The notes beneath the pieces were generated by a model that had not been told where the DNA came from, did not search any database, and saw only the letters and a list, made by a program, of their open reading frames with translations. The position numbers were made by a program, and so were the translations under genes. 64,000 nucleotides of DNA, from the NCBI GenBank assembly GCA_019634915.1, contig JAHCAN010000007.1, positions 1 to 64,000 of the forward strand. The letters are read 5' to 3'. This document shows positions 28,781 through 37,318 of the stretch, in pieces. Each line of letters begins with the position of its first letter. The first letter of the stretch is position 1. This DNA is from Steroidobacteraceae bacterium (GTDB lineage: Bacteria; Pseudomonadota; Gammaproteobacteria; Steroidobacterales; Steroidobacteraceae).

Positions 28781-31282
28781 ATGCTGTCCGCGTCTGAAGC
28801 CGCTGCGCGCCTCGCGCTCGAGGGATACAACGATCTACCCTCGACCGGGCGGCACTCGCCGCTGGCGATTCTCCTCGAGGTGGTGCGCGAGCCCATGTTC
28901 GGGCTGCTGCTGGGCGCAGCCGTGCTCTATGCCATCATCGGCGATCTCGGCGAGGCGCTGCTGCTGTTTGTCTTCGCGACCCTTTCGGTTTCCATCGCCC
29001 TTATCCAGAGGAGTCGCAGCGAACGAGTGCTCGAAGCCTTGCGGGATCTGACGAGCCCGCGCGCTCTCGTCGTCCGCGACGACCAACGCCAGAGAATTCC
29101 CGGCCGTGAGGTTGTTCGGGGAGATCTGCTGATCGTGACGGAGGGCGACCGCGTGCCGGCCGATGCGGTGCTGGTGGCGGGTGAGGACTTGCGCGTCGAC
29201 GAATCGCTGCTCACGGGCGAATCCGTGCCCGTGCAGAAGCGGCCAGCGCCTGTGGCAGTCGAACCACGCGGCGATCATCTGTCGCTGCTCTATTCCGGCA
29301 CGCTGGTTCTGGGCGGTACAGGGCACGCAGTCGTCACTGCGACCGGCATACGCAGCGAGATCGGCAAGATCGGCAGCAGCCTGGGCGCCATCGAGTCCGG
29401 GCCGTCGCGATTGCAGCAGCAGACTCGCCAGCTCGTGGTGATCTTCGCGACGGCCGGCATCTTCCTGAGCACCCTGGTCGTGCTGCTCTACGGATTTCTG
29501 CGCGGGGACTGGCTGCAAGCCGTGCTCGGCGGCATCGCGCTCGGCATGGCGATGTTGCCGGAAGAGTTTCCGCTTGTTCTGACTGTGTTCATGGTCATGG
29601 GGGCGTGGCGCCTGTCGCAGTCGCGTGTGCTGACGCGACGCGCCGCAGCCATCGAGGCGCTCGGAGCTGCCACCGTGCTTTGCACGGACAAGACCGGAAC
29701 GCTCACGCGCAATACCATGTCGGTCGTGCATCTGCAGTGCGGCGCGGAGCAATGGCGCGCCGGAGACGCAGCCCCGGAGATTGCGGTATCGGGAAAGCTG
29801 GGCGAGTTGCTCAGGACCGCCGTGGCAGCGAGCGAGCCCGAAGCGCTCGATCCCATGGAGCGGGCGTTGTTTGAGCTGGCAACGCAAGTGCAAACAGGCC
29901 CGGCCACGACGGCGTCGCGCGTGCGTGCCTATCCTCTCCGGCGGGAATTGCTTGCCGTCACCCATGTCTGGGACTTGCCGGGTGAGGCGGACTACCTCGC
30001 GACCACCAAGGGCGCGCCAGAGGCCATTGCGCGCCTCTGCAGGATGAATCCCGTGCAACATGCGGAGTTGATCGCATCAGTCGACACGCTGGCGCGGCAG
30101 GGCATTCGGGTACTGGCCGTGGCGCGCGGGCGGCATGCGCGCGGAAGCCTTCCGGACAGTCCTCTCGGCCTGTCGTTCGAGTTCGTGGGCTTGCTGGGGC
30201 TTGCGGACCCGCTGCGCGAGTCGGTGCCTGAAGCCGTGCGTGATTGCCGCACCGCCGGCATTCGCGTCGTGATGATCACGGGCGATTATCCCGAGACGGC
30301 GCGCGCGATCGCCCGGGATGCCGGCATTGCGGATGGCGATGTATTGACCGGCCAGGAGCTCGATCAGCTCGATGATGGTGCTCTCTTCCGGCGGGCGCGC
30401 CGCGCTACCGTTTTCGCGCGCATCACGCCCCGGCAGAAGCTGCGCATCGTCGAGGCGTTGAAGGCCAGTGGCGAGATCGTCGCCATGACCGGCGATGGCG
30501 TCAACGATGCGCCGGCGCTCAAGGCGGCGCACATCGGTATCGCCATGGGAGGGCGTGGCACGGACGTGGCGCGCGAGGCGTCATCCATCGTGTTGCTCGA
30601 TGATGATTTCGGGTCCATCGTTGAGGCCATCCGCCTGGGAAGGCGCATCTACGACAATCTGCGCAAGGCGATGGGGTACATCCTCGCGATCCACCTGCCC
30701 ATCGCGGGGCTCGCGCTGCTGCCCGTCCTGCTCGGCGGGCCGCTCATCCTGACGCCGCTCCTCATCGCCTTTCTCGAGCTGATCATCGACCCGGCCTGCT
30801 CGATCGTGCTCGAAGCGCAGCGCGCAGAGCAGAATGTGATGCGCCGCCTTCCGCGCCATCCCGCGAGCCCGCTCTTTTCCAGGGCGCTCGCGAGCTGGAG
30901 CATTCTCCAGGGAACGCTTGCCCTGCTGATCGTTACGGCCGTTTATCTGTACACCATCCGCAAGGGCTTGCCGCAAGAGGATGTGCGCAGCGTGGCCTTT
31001 GTGGCACTTGCGGGCATGAATCTCGCGCTCGTGTTTGTGAACCGGACCTTCCGCGCTTCGCTGCGTGCGACGCTGGGCGAGCCGAACGCCCCGCTCTGGT
31101 GGGGGCTCGCACTGGTGGCAGGTATATTGACCCTGCTGCCTGCCTGGCCTGCGGCACGGGCTTTCCTCGGGCTTGGTGCGCTGCAGTTGTCAGGCCTGAT
31201 GCCCGGCCTCGCCGCACCAGTTGTGCTTTTCGTGATACTGCAGCTGCTCAAGCGCGCCTGGGCGCCGCGTCTCGCGACGTAA
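28781..31282 (+). CDS. Cation-translocating P-type ATPase
   Basis: 833 aa. A short N-terminal cation-ATPase domain (SASEAAARLALEGYNDLP) precedes the actuator loop (DESLLTGESVPVQK), the transport helix motif AMLPEEFPLVLTVF, phosphorylation site D303KTGTLTRN, and hinge TGDGVNDAPALKAAH. No N-terminal metal-binding CxxC is present, so it is not a heavy-metal P1B pump. PEEFP in place of the calcium-pump PEGLP leaves ion specificity open. It ends with four to six membrane helices. Confidence 0.92.
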   Translation: MLSASEAAARLALEGYNDLPSTGRHSPLAILLEVVREPMFGLLLGAAVLYAIIGDLGEALLLFVFATLSVSIALIQRSRSERVLEALRDLTSPRALVVRDDQRQRIPGREVVRGDLLIVTEGDRVPADAVLVAGEDLRVDESLLTGESVPVQKRPAPVAVEPRGDHLSLLYSGTLVLGGTGHAVVTATGIRSEIGKIGSSLGAIESGPSRLQQQTRQLVVIFATAGIFLSTLVVLLYGFLRGDWLQAVLGGIALGMAMLPEEFPLVLTVFMVMGAWRLSQSRVLTRRAAAIEALGAATVLCTDKTGTLTRNTMSVVHLQCGAEQWRAGDAAPEIAVSGKLGELLRTAVAASEPEALDPMERALFELATQVQTGPATTASRVRAYPLRRELLAVTHVWDLPGEADYLATTKGAPEAIARLCRMNPVQHAELIASVDTLARQGIRVLAVARGRHARGSLPDSPLGLSFEFVGLLGLADPLRESVPEAVRDCRTAGIRVVMITGDYPETARAIARDAGIADGDVLTGQELDQLDDGALFRRARRATVFARITPRQKLRIVEALKASGEIVAMTGDGVNDAPALKAAHIGIAMGGRGTDVAREASSIVLLDDDFGSIVEAIRLGRRIYDNLRKAMGYILAIHLPIAGLALLPVLLGGPLILTPLLIAFLELIIDPACSIVLEAQRAEQNVMRRLPRHPASPLFSRALASWSILQGTLALLIVTAVYLYTIRKGLPQEDVRSVAFVALAGMNLALVFVNRTFRASLRATLGEPNAPLWWGLALVAGILTLLPAWPAARAFLGLGALQLSGLMPGLAAPVVLFVILQLLKRAWAPRLAT

Positions 31283-31296
31283 AGGCATGCTGCAAC

Positions 31297-31315
31297 TGAG
31301 AATGAGTCCGATTCA
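31297..31315. promoter_or_regulatory. Weak Fur-box-like half site ahead of the PepSY/ApbE module
   Basis: TGAGAATGAGTCCGATTCA has one good TGAGAAT arm and a poor opposite arm. Its placement about 110 bases upstream of a module predicted to be iron/redox linked is suggestive. The match is weak, and a chance origin is likely enough that it should be treated as a hint only. Confidence 0.22.
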
Positions 31316-31425
31316 ACCGCGGATTCTTCATGCGTGCCATTGCATTCAAGAGTGCGGCCCCCACATGTGGCAGCATGCATGAAGTTCAGCCGCGAAGCGC
31401 GTCGCGCCATTACAGGAGCACCTGC

Positions 31426-31764
31426 ATGAATCCCCAACGATTCCTGCGCCGCGAGCTGCTGGCCCTGGCCCTGTCGTTGAGCCTGGTCGCCTGGCCCGCC
31501 TCGGCCTCTGATGATTGCGAAGTGCCGGTGGAGCAGTGGCAATCGCGTGAAGCTGTGCACAAGATGGCGGCGGCCCAGGGTTGGGAAGTGCAGCGGCTCA
31601 AAATCGACGACGGCTGCTATGAAATCCACGGCAAGGATGCGCAGGGCCGTGTCTTCAAGGCCAGGATCGATCCGCAGACCCTGAAGGTGGTGAAGATCAA
31701 GTACAAGGATCATCACCGCGACCGCGACCGCGACCGCGACCGGGAACGTGACCCATTCAATTAG
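31426..31764 (+). CDS. Small periplasmic PepSY-domain protein with charged repeat tail
   Basis: 112 aa from the ATG at 31426, which opens a signal peptide (LLALALSLSLVAWPASASDD). The PepSY-like core is REAVHKMAAAQGWEVQRLKI then CYEIHGKDAQGRVFKARIDP, with two cysteines (DDCEV, DGCYE) that may form a disulfide. The C terminus reads KYKDHH then RDRDRDRDRERD, encoded by a CGCGAC tandem repeat. It heads a rightward run with DUF2271, PepSY-reductase and ApbE genes. Confidence 0.8.
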   Translation: MNPQRFLRRELLALALSLSLVAWPASASDDCEVPVEQWQSREAVHKMAAAQGWEVQRLKIDDGCYEIHGKDAQGRVFKARIDPQTLKVVKIKYKDHHRDRDRDRDRERDPFN

Positions 31765-31782
31765 TGCGACGGAAGAAGACCC

Positions 31783-32274
31783 ATGTCCAAACCCATGTCC
31801 AAACCTCTCTTGGCTACCACCGTGGCTGCCGCATGCGCGTTGGCCCTGCCCGCGCTGGCCCACGGCCGGCAGCTCACGCTGACCACCCAGCTCAAGAACT
31901 ACGGCGGCGATGGCGCCTATCTGGCCGTGTACCTGACCGATTCCAAGGGCGCCTATGCCCGTACGCTTTGGGTGGCGGGGGGCAAGGCCAAGTTCTACAA
32001 ACACCTGGCCGACTGGAATCGACTGTCTGTCGGCGATACCAAGCGTCTCGCCGGCGTGACGGGTGCCAGCGTGGGTGCGGGGCGCACGCTCAAGGTGACC
32101 GCCGATCTGGCCGACGCGCTGATCGACGCGGGCTACGAAATTCGCATCGACGCAGCGGCAGAAGATATGCGAGACAGTCCCTCGGACATTCGCGTGCCGT
32201 TGACAACGCAGAATGCCGGCAAGCCCCAGACTGGCAAGCAGTACGTCCAGACCCTTACGTACCAGCTGAAGTAA
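31783..32274 (+). CDS. DUF2271 periplasmic protein, predicted FMN carrier
   Basis: 163 aa with a signal peptide ending near PALAHGRQ (about residue 27). The DUF2271 domain contains WVAGGKAKFYKHLADWNR and RLAGVTGASVGAG. T93-G-A-S96 fits the [S/T]GA[S/T] motif that ApbE enzymes flavinylate, so Ser96 is the predicted FMN attachment site. DUF2271 is among the domains that co-occur with ApbE in predicted extracytosolic flavin transfer chains. The apbE gene is two genes downstream and the PepSY flavoreductase is next. Confidence 0.85.
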   Translation: MSKPMSKPLLATTVAAACALALPALAHGRQLTLTTQLKNYGGDGAYLAVYLTDSKGAYARTLWVAGGKAKFYKHLADWNRLSVGDTKRLAGVTGASVGAGRTLKVTADLADALIDAGYEIRIDAAAEDMRDSPSDIRVPLTTQNAGKPQTGKQYVQTLTYQLK

Positions 32275-32283
32275 GCAACTCGC

Positions 32284-34488
32284 ATGAGCTGGAAAGCCAT
32301 CCACCGCTGGCTGGGTCTGGCGGCTGGCTGCCTTGCGCTGGTGATGGGCACGACCGGCGTCTTCCTGGCCGTCGATCCGGTGGTACAGGCACGGCACGCC
32401 AGTCCGGCTCCGCCCGATCTGTCCGTGGCCACGCTGGCAGAGCGCGTGCAGCGTGCCATGCCGGGCGTGGAGGAAATCCGCCATCTGCCCTCGGGAGCCT
32501 TCGTCGCCTATGGCTTTGATGGCGAGCAGGCGCAAGCCTCTTATGTGGATCCGCAAGACGGCCGGGTTCTCGCCAACTACCGCCCCTCGCAGCTGCCGCG
32601 CTGGGTGAAGAACCTGCACCGCTCGCTGCTGCTGGACGACGCCGGCCGCTGGGGCGTAGCCGCCATTGCATTGGCCATGGCGCTGATTTCGTTCGCCGGC
32701 CTCGTGCTGTTGCTGCGACGCATGGGCGGATGGCGCCACCTGGCCGGTGCGGTGCGTGGATCGCTGGCGCAGCGGCTGCATGTGCTCGTGGGCAGGGTGG
32801 TGCTCGTCGTGCTGTTCCTGTCCTCGGTCACGGCACTTTACATGAGCGCGACAACGCTTGGGCTGCTGGAGCTCGACGCCGGGCCTGAACCGGACGTCGT
32901 GTCCGTGGCAGGCAGCCAGACCGCGTTGCCCGGCGCGCAGTTTCCGGTGTTGCAGGGTCTCGACGCGCGAGCCTTGCGCAAACTGAATTTCCCGAGTGCC
33001 GCAGACCCCGAAGATATCTGGAAAGTGACAACGGATCGGGGCCAAGGCTGGATCGACCGCTACAGCGGCGAGATCCTCGCCTGGCAGGATGCCACGATCG
33101 CCCAGCGCGTGTACGACTGGGCCGTAGTACTGCACACAGGTGAAAGCGCCTGGCCGTGGGCCATCGCGCTGGGGCTTGCGGGAGCCTCCATCGTGCTGAT
33201 GTGGCTTTCGGGCTTGCTGATCTGGTGGCGGGCACGTCGCCAGGCGGTTCGCATCGCGGACAACAGTGCACTGGCACAAGCCGACGTGCTGGTCTTCGTC
33301 GCCAGCGAAGATGGCAGCACCTGGGGGTTCGTCCAGGCGCTGCACGACGCGCTGGTTCGGTGTGGCCATCGCGTGCACACGAGTGGTCTCGAGAATTTCC
33401 AGACAACTCCGGCAACGCGGCACGTACTCGTGCTTGCTGCCACCTATGGCGAGGGGCAGGCCCCCACCCATGCCCGTCAGGCGCTGGAGCGCATCGCGCG
33501 CCTTCCCCGCGGGAGCGCACCGGTGGCAGTACTCGGCTTCGGCGACCGGCAGTTTCCGACATTCTGTGCGTTTGCCCAGGCCGTGGAGCAGGTCCTGCGC
33601 GCGCAGGGCTGGCCGATGCTGCTGCCGCTCGAATGCATTCATCAGCAGTCAGGTCAACAGTTCGCTCTGTGGGGCGAGGCCTTGGCGCAGGCACTGAATG
33701 AGCCCCTGGTGCTGAACTACGTGCCGCGGGTGCCGCCGAGCACGACGCTCACGCTGATTTCGCGACAGGACTACCCAGGGCAGACGGACAGGCCCACGGC
33801 CATTCTGCGATTTCAATGGTATCGTCGGGGATGGTGGGATCGCCTGCGTGGGCGCGGCTTGGCGCACTTTGCGGCCGGCGATCTGGTGGGCATCGTTGCA
33901 CCGGGCACCGGTGTACCGCGCTATTACTCGCTGGCCTCGGGCACCAGCGACGGATTCCTGGAAATCTGTGTACGTCTGTTTCAGGGCGGCGTGTGTTCTA
34001 CCCACCTCTACGGTCTGCAGCCTGGAGACACAGCCGAAGCCTTCATCCGCCGCAATCCCGGATTCGCTCTGCAAGGCCGGCGACAGCCTGTGGTGCTCAT
34101 CGGCGCAGGTACGGGGGTGGCTCCATTGGCGGGATTCATCCGCCGCAACGACAGACGCGTCCCCATGCATCTTTATTACGGCGGGCGCGACCCCGCACTG
34201 GACTTCTATTTCGAGCCCGAGATCCGGCGCTGGCTCGATGAGCAGCGATTGGCCAGCCTGCAGACCCAGTTCTCGCGCGTGCCGGGCGGCGGCTACGTGC
34301 AGGAAGCCCTGCGCCGCGACGCCACGCGCTTGCGCGATCTGCTGAAGCGCGGCGCCATCGTGCGCGTGTGCGGCAGCCACCCCATGGGCCGGGATGTCGC
34401 CAAGGCACTGGACGAAATTCTGGGGACGCTGCGCCTCAGTGTGCAGCAACTCAAGGCGAAGGGGCGCTATGCCGAAGACCTATTCTGA
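32284..34488 (+). CDS. PepSY membrane protein fused to flavodoxin and FAD/NAD(P)H reductase
   Basis: 734 aa. Residues about 1-320 form the PepSY-TM part with four membrane helices (MSWKAIHRWLGLAAG, then GRVVLVVLFLSSVTALYM, IVLMWLSGLLIWWRARRQ). Residues about 335-480 are flavodoxin-like (VFVASEDGSTW, LAATYGEGQAPTHA). The rest is an FNR-type reductase with PRYYSLASG for FAD and LIGAGTGVAPLAGFIR for the nucleotide. This design should pass electrons from cytoplasmic NAD(P)H across the membrane to a periplasmic acceptor such as the flavinylated DUF2271 protein or a ferric chelate. Confidence 0.9.
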   Translation: MSWKAIHRWLGLAAGCLALVMGTTGVFLAVDPVVQARHASPAPPDLSVATLAERVQRAMPGVEEIRHLPSGAFVAYGFDGEQAQASYVDPQDGRVLANYRPSQLPRWVKNLHRSLLLDDAGRWGVAAIALAMALISFAGLVLLLRRMGGWRHLAGAVRGSLAQRLHVLVGRVVLVVLFLSSVTALYMSATTLGLLELDAGPEPDVVSVAGSQTALPGAQFPVLQGLDARALRKLNFPSAADPEDIWKVTTDRGQGWIDRYSGEILAWQDATIAQRVYDWAVVLHTGESAWPWAIALGLAGASIVLMWLSGLLIWWRARRQAVRIADNSALAQADVLVFVASEDGSTWGFVQALHDALVRCGHRVHTSGLENFQTTPATRHVLVLAATYGEGQAPTHARQALERIARLPRGSAPVAVLGFGDRQFPTFCAFAQAVEQVLRAQGWPMLLPLECIHQQSGQQFALWGEALAQALNEPLVLNYVPRVPPSTTLTLISRQDYPGQTDRPTAILRFQWYRRGWWDRLRGRGLAHFAAGDLVGIVAPGTGVPRYYSLASGTSDGFLEICVRLFQGGVCSTHLYGLQPGDTAEAFIRRNPGFALQGRRQPVVLIGAGTGVAPLAGFIRRNDRRVPMHLYYGGRDPALDFYFEPEIRRWLDEQRLASLQTQFSRVPGGGYVQEALRRDATRLRDLLKRGAIVRVCGSHPMGRDVAKALDEILGTLRLSVQQLKAKGRYAEDLF

Positions 34489-34500
34489 TCTTGTACAGAC

Positions 34501-35475
34501 ATGCGCCTGAAATTGAACGGCCCGACCATGGGCACACGCTGGTCCGTCATTTGCGATGTCGCGCCGGATCGAGACTCCAAACCCATGCACGCTGCGTTGC
34601 AGGCGGCCGTGGATCTGGTGGATGCGCAGATGTCCCCCTGGAAGCCCGGCAGTGACCTCATGCGCCTGAACGGCGCACCCGTCGAAACCTGGGTGGGCCT
34701 GCCCGCAGAAATACTGCACGTGCTTGCCCGGGCGCTGGAGATCAGCCGCCTCAGCGCGGGTGCCTTCGACCCTGCCGTCGGAGCGCTGGTCGATGCCTGG
34801 GGCTTTGGTGCGGCACGCGATGTGCCCGACGCGCAAGCGATTCGCGTAGCGGGCGACACCTCCCGTTGCCCCGCGCACGAAAGCCTGGAGCTCGATCTGG
34901 ATGCAGGCCGGGCCCGCAAACGCGCGCGCCTGCAGATCGATCTGTGCGGCATTGCCAAGGGCTACGCCGTGGATTGCATGGTGGATGTGCTGCGGCACTA
35001 CGGCGTCCGACACGCGCTGGCGGCGCTCGATGGCGAACTGCGCGCCCTGGGCAGCCAGGCTGATGGGCAGCCCTGGGCCGTGGCGCTGGAGAGCCCCGAG
35101 CCTGGGCGCCGCGCGGTGCATGGCGTGATCGAACTGCAGGATCTGGCCGTGGCCACCTCGGGCGACTACCGCCGCTTCATGCAGGTGGGTGATGCGCGCT
35201 TGGCGCACTCCATGGACGGCCGTCGGGCGGCGCCCGTGCGAAACGACGTCGCTTCCGTCACCGTGCTGGCACGCACGTGCATGGATGCCGACGCCTGGGC
35301 CACGGCGCTGCTGGTGGCCGGGCCGAACGACGGGCCGGCCATGGCGCAGCGACTGGGACTGGAGGCGTTGTGGCTGCTGCGGCGTGAAGACACATTGGTC
35401 GAGATGGGTTCGGGCCGGTTCGACTCCAGGGTCGACTGTATCCCGGCCCGCAATGGCGGGCGCCGCGACGCTTGA
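34501..35475 (+). CDS. apbE: FAD:protein FMN transferase (ApbE)
   Basis: 324 aa. ApbE attaches FMN from FAD to Ser/Thr of target proteins. Visible motifs: GPTMGTRWSV at the start, MSPWKPGSDLMRLN, DLCGIAKGYAVD (FAD/Mg site), ALDGELRALGS, and DADAWATALLVAG near the end. The common IDP-TG-P block is altered to SMDGRRAAP. No signal peptide is evident, unusual for an enzyme whose targets are mostly periplasmic. The likely target is the DUF2271 protein two genes upstream. Its 3' end abuts a truncated receptor gene. Confidence 0.9.
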   Translation: MRLKLNGPTMGTRWSVICDVAPDRDSKPMHAALQAAVDLVDAQMSPWKPGSDLMRLNGAPVETWVGLPAEILHVLARALEISRLSAGAFDPAVGALVDAWGFGAARDVPDAQAIRVAGDTSRCPAHESLELDLDAGRARKRARLQIDLCGIAKGYAVDCMVDVLRHYGVRHALAALDGELRALGSQADGQPWAVALESPEPGRRAVHGVIELQDLAVATSGDYRRFMQVGDARLAHSMDGRRAAPVRNDVASVTVLARTCMDADAWATALLVAGPNDGPAMAQRLGLEALWLLRREDTLVEMGSGRFDSRVDCIPARNGGRRDA

Positions 35476-37264
35476 CCGTGTCGGCAAGCGCGACGCACTC
35501 CCGAACACCCAAGTTTTCTACTCGAGCCGCGGTTCGAATCTCGACGCCACGGACTACGACAAGAACGGTGTGAAGTTCCTGCAGGACGGATTGCCGGTGA
35601 GCGCAGCCGACGGCAACAACCACAATCGTGCGCTGGATCCGCTGGGCGCGCGCTACGCCACCTTCGCACACGGTGCCAATGCGCTTGCCTACGGCGCGAG
35701 CACACTCGGTGGCGCAATGGATTTCGTCTCGCCCACGGCGCGCAACACGCAATCCAATGTATCTCTGTCAGGCGGCAGCTTTGGAGACTGGGGCGGCAGG
35801 GTGACGCTGAGTGGAGTCTTTGGCGACTTTGATGGATTGGTCGCGGCCGAAACGCGACAGCGCGACGGCTATCGCGATCACAGCGTTCAGGACCGGAAGG
35901 CCGTTTATGCGAATCTGGGTTGGGCTCCCTCGGAGAACGTGTCCACGCGACTGTTCGCCAACTACGTGGACTACTACGCGGAACTGCCGCGCGAGCTGAC
36001 TCCCGGGCAGTATCACGAGAATCCCCGGCAAGGACGCGCGGACGCCATCCTCGGTAATCACAGCAAGGACGTGCAGTCCTGGCGTGCGGCGATAAAAGCC
36101 ACGATCGCGGAGCTGGCTGGTGGAACGCTGGAGATCGGCGCGTCATACGAGCATCAGGATCTGTTCCATCCCATCGTCAGTACGCCGTTTTTCAGCCTGC
36201 TCATCGACACCACGCACGAGGATTCCGGTGCGATGCTGCGTTACCAGCGAACCGCGGGCTCGCATGGACTGCTGTTTGGTGTCAACTACGGCTACTCCAC
36301 GGTTGCCGGCGGCAACTACACCAACGAGGGCGGCCGGCCCGGCCTTCTCATGTTCACTACCGATGACGAGGCTTCGAGCCTGGAGGTGTTCGTGCTGGAC
36401 CGATGGAAGTTCGCGTCGGACTGGACCTTGGTGTACGGCGCACAGTTCACCACGGCCGATCGTGATGTGAGCGGCTTCGAGGCCGATTATGACGGCATCA
36501 ACCCGCGACTCGGCGTCATTCGCAATCTCGGGACAGAGTCCGAATGGTATGCGAGCGCCAGCCGGGTCTACGAGGCGCCTACGACCTTCGAGCTGACCGA
36601 TGATTACGACGGCGGCAGCACACCACTCGAAGCCATGCATGGCACCGTCGTGGAAACGGGCCTGCGCGGTGTGAACAAGCGTGGCGAGACACGTCTGAAC
36701 TGGGACGTGTCTGTCTACTACACGGCGTTACGCAACGAGATCCTGTCTCGCGATGATCCGAATGCGCCGGGCACCAGCCTCTCGGCCAACATCGACAAGA
36801 CGACGCATGCCGGTATCGAAGCCCTGTTTGGTGCGAGCTTCATTCTCGGATCAGGTGGGCATCGAATCGAGCCGCTGCTGAACGCCACGTACAATGCATT
36901 CACCTTCGATTCGGATCAGGACTATGGCGACAACCGACTGCCTTCGGCACCGCGCTACTTCGTTCGCGGTGAGCTGATGTATCGCAATGTCTCGGGTTTC
37001 AGCGCCGGCCCCACCTTCGATTTCATTGGCGCGAAGTACGTGGACTTCGCGAATGCTTACCGCCTGGGTTCGTATGGTCTGCTGGGTGCGCGAGCCGGCT
37101 ATTCCACGGACAAGTGGGAAATCTTCGCCGAGGCCCGCAATCTGCTGGACCGTGACTATGTCGCCACGGTCCTGGTGAAGGACGTCGTAACTCCGGCCAA
37201 CGATCAGATGCTGTTCCCCGGCGCGCCGCGCTCCTTCTATGCGGGGATGCGTTTCCAGTTCTGA
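35453..37264 (+). pseudogene. TonB-dependent receptor lacking its 5' end
   Basis: Up to 603 aa from an internal ATG at 35453. Homology begins inside the plug (SSRGSNLDATDYDKNGVKFL, then GANALAYGASTLGGAMDFVS) and then runs through the 22-strand barrel to the terminal Phe (SFYAGMRFQF). The signal peptide, TonB box and first about 60-80 plug residues are absent; the upstream bases belong to apbE. As it stands the product could not be exported. It probably was the outer-membrane importer of the PepSY/ApbE module before a deletion. The remaining frame is intact, so the loss looks recent. Confidence 0.8.
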
Positions 37265-37318
37265 GCCTGCCCTTTGTCGCAGGCGCCTTCAGGGGGCAGG
37301 ATCACTCATAATCCGGAC

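Noticed and set aside
35189..35452. In-frame extension of the receptor gene into apbE.
   Set aside because: It reads low-complexity Arg/Trp/Pro sequence antiphase to conserved apbE residues, with no signal peptide.
35520..35545. GGTTCGAATCTC inside the receptor gene as an attR copy of tRNA-Ser.
   Set aside because: The match covers only about 10 T-loop bases, is interrupted after them, and lies in a conserved plug codon run (RGSNLD).
37265..37284. GCCTGC/GCAGGC hairpin after the receptor gene as a terminator.
   Set aside because: The stem is six pairs with an eight-base loop and no T-run; too weak to call.
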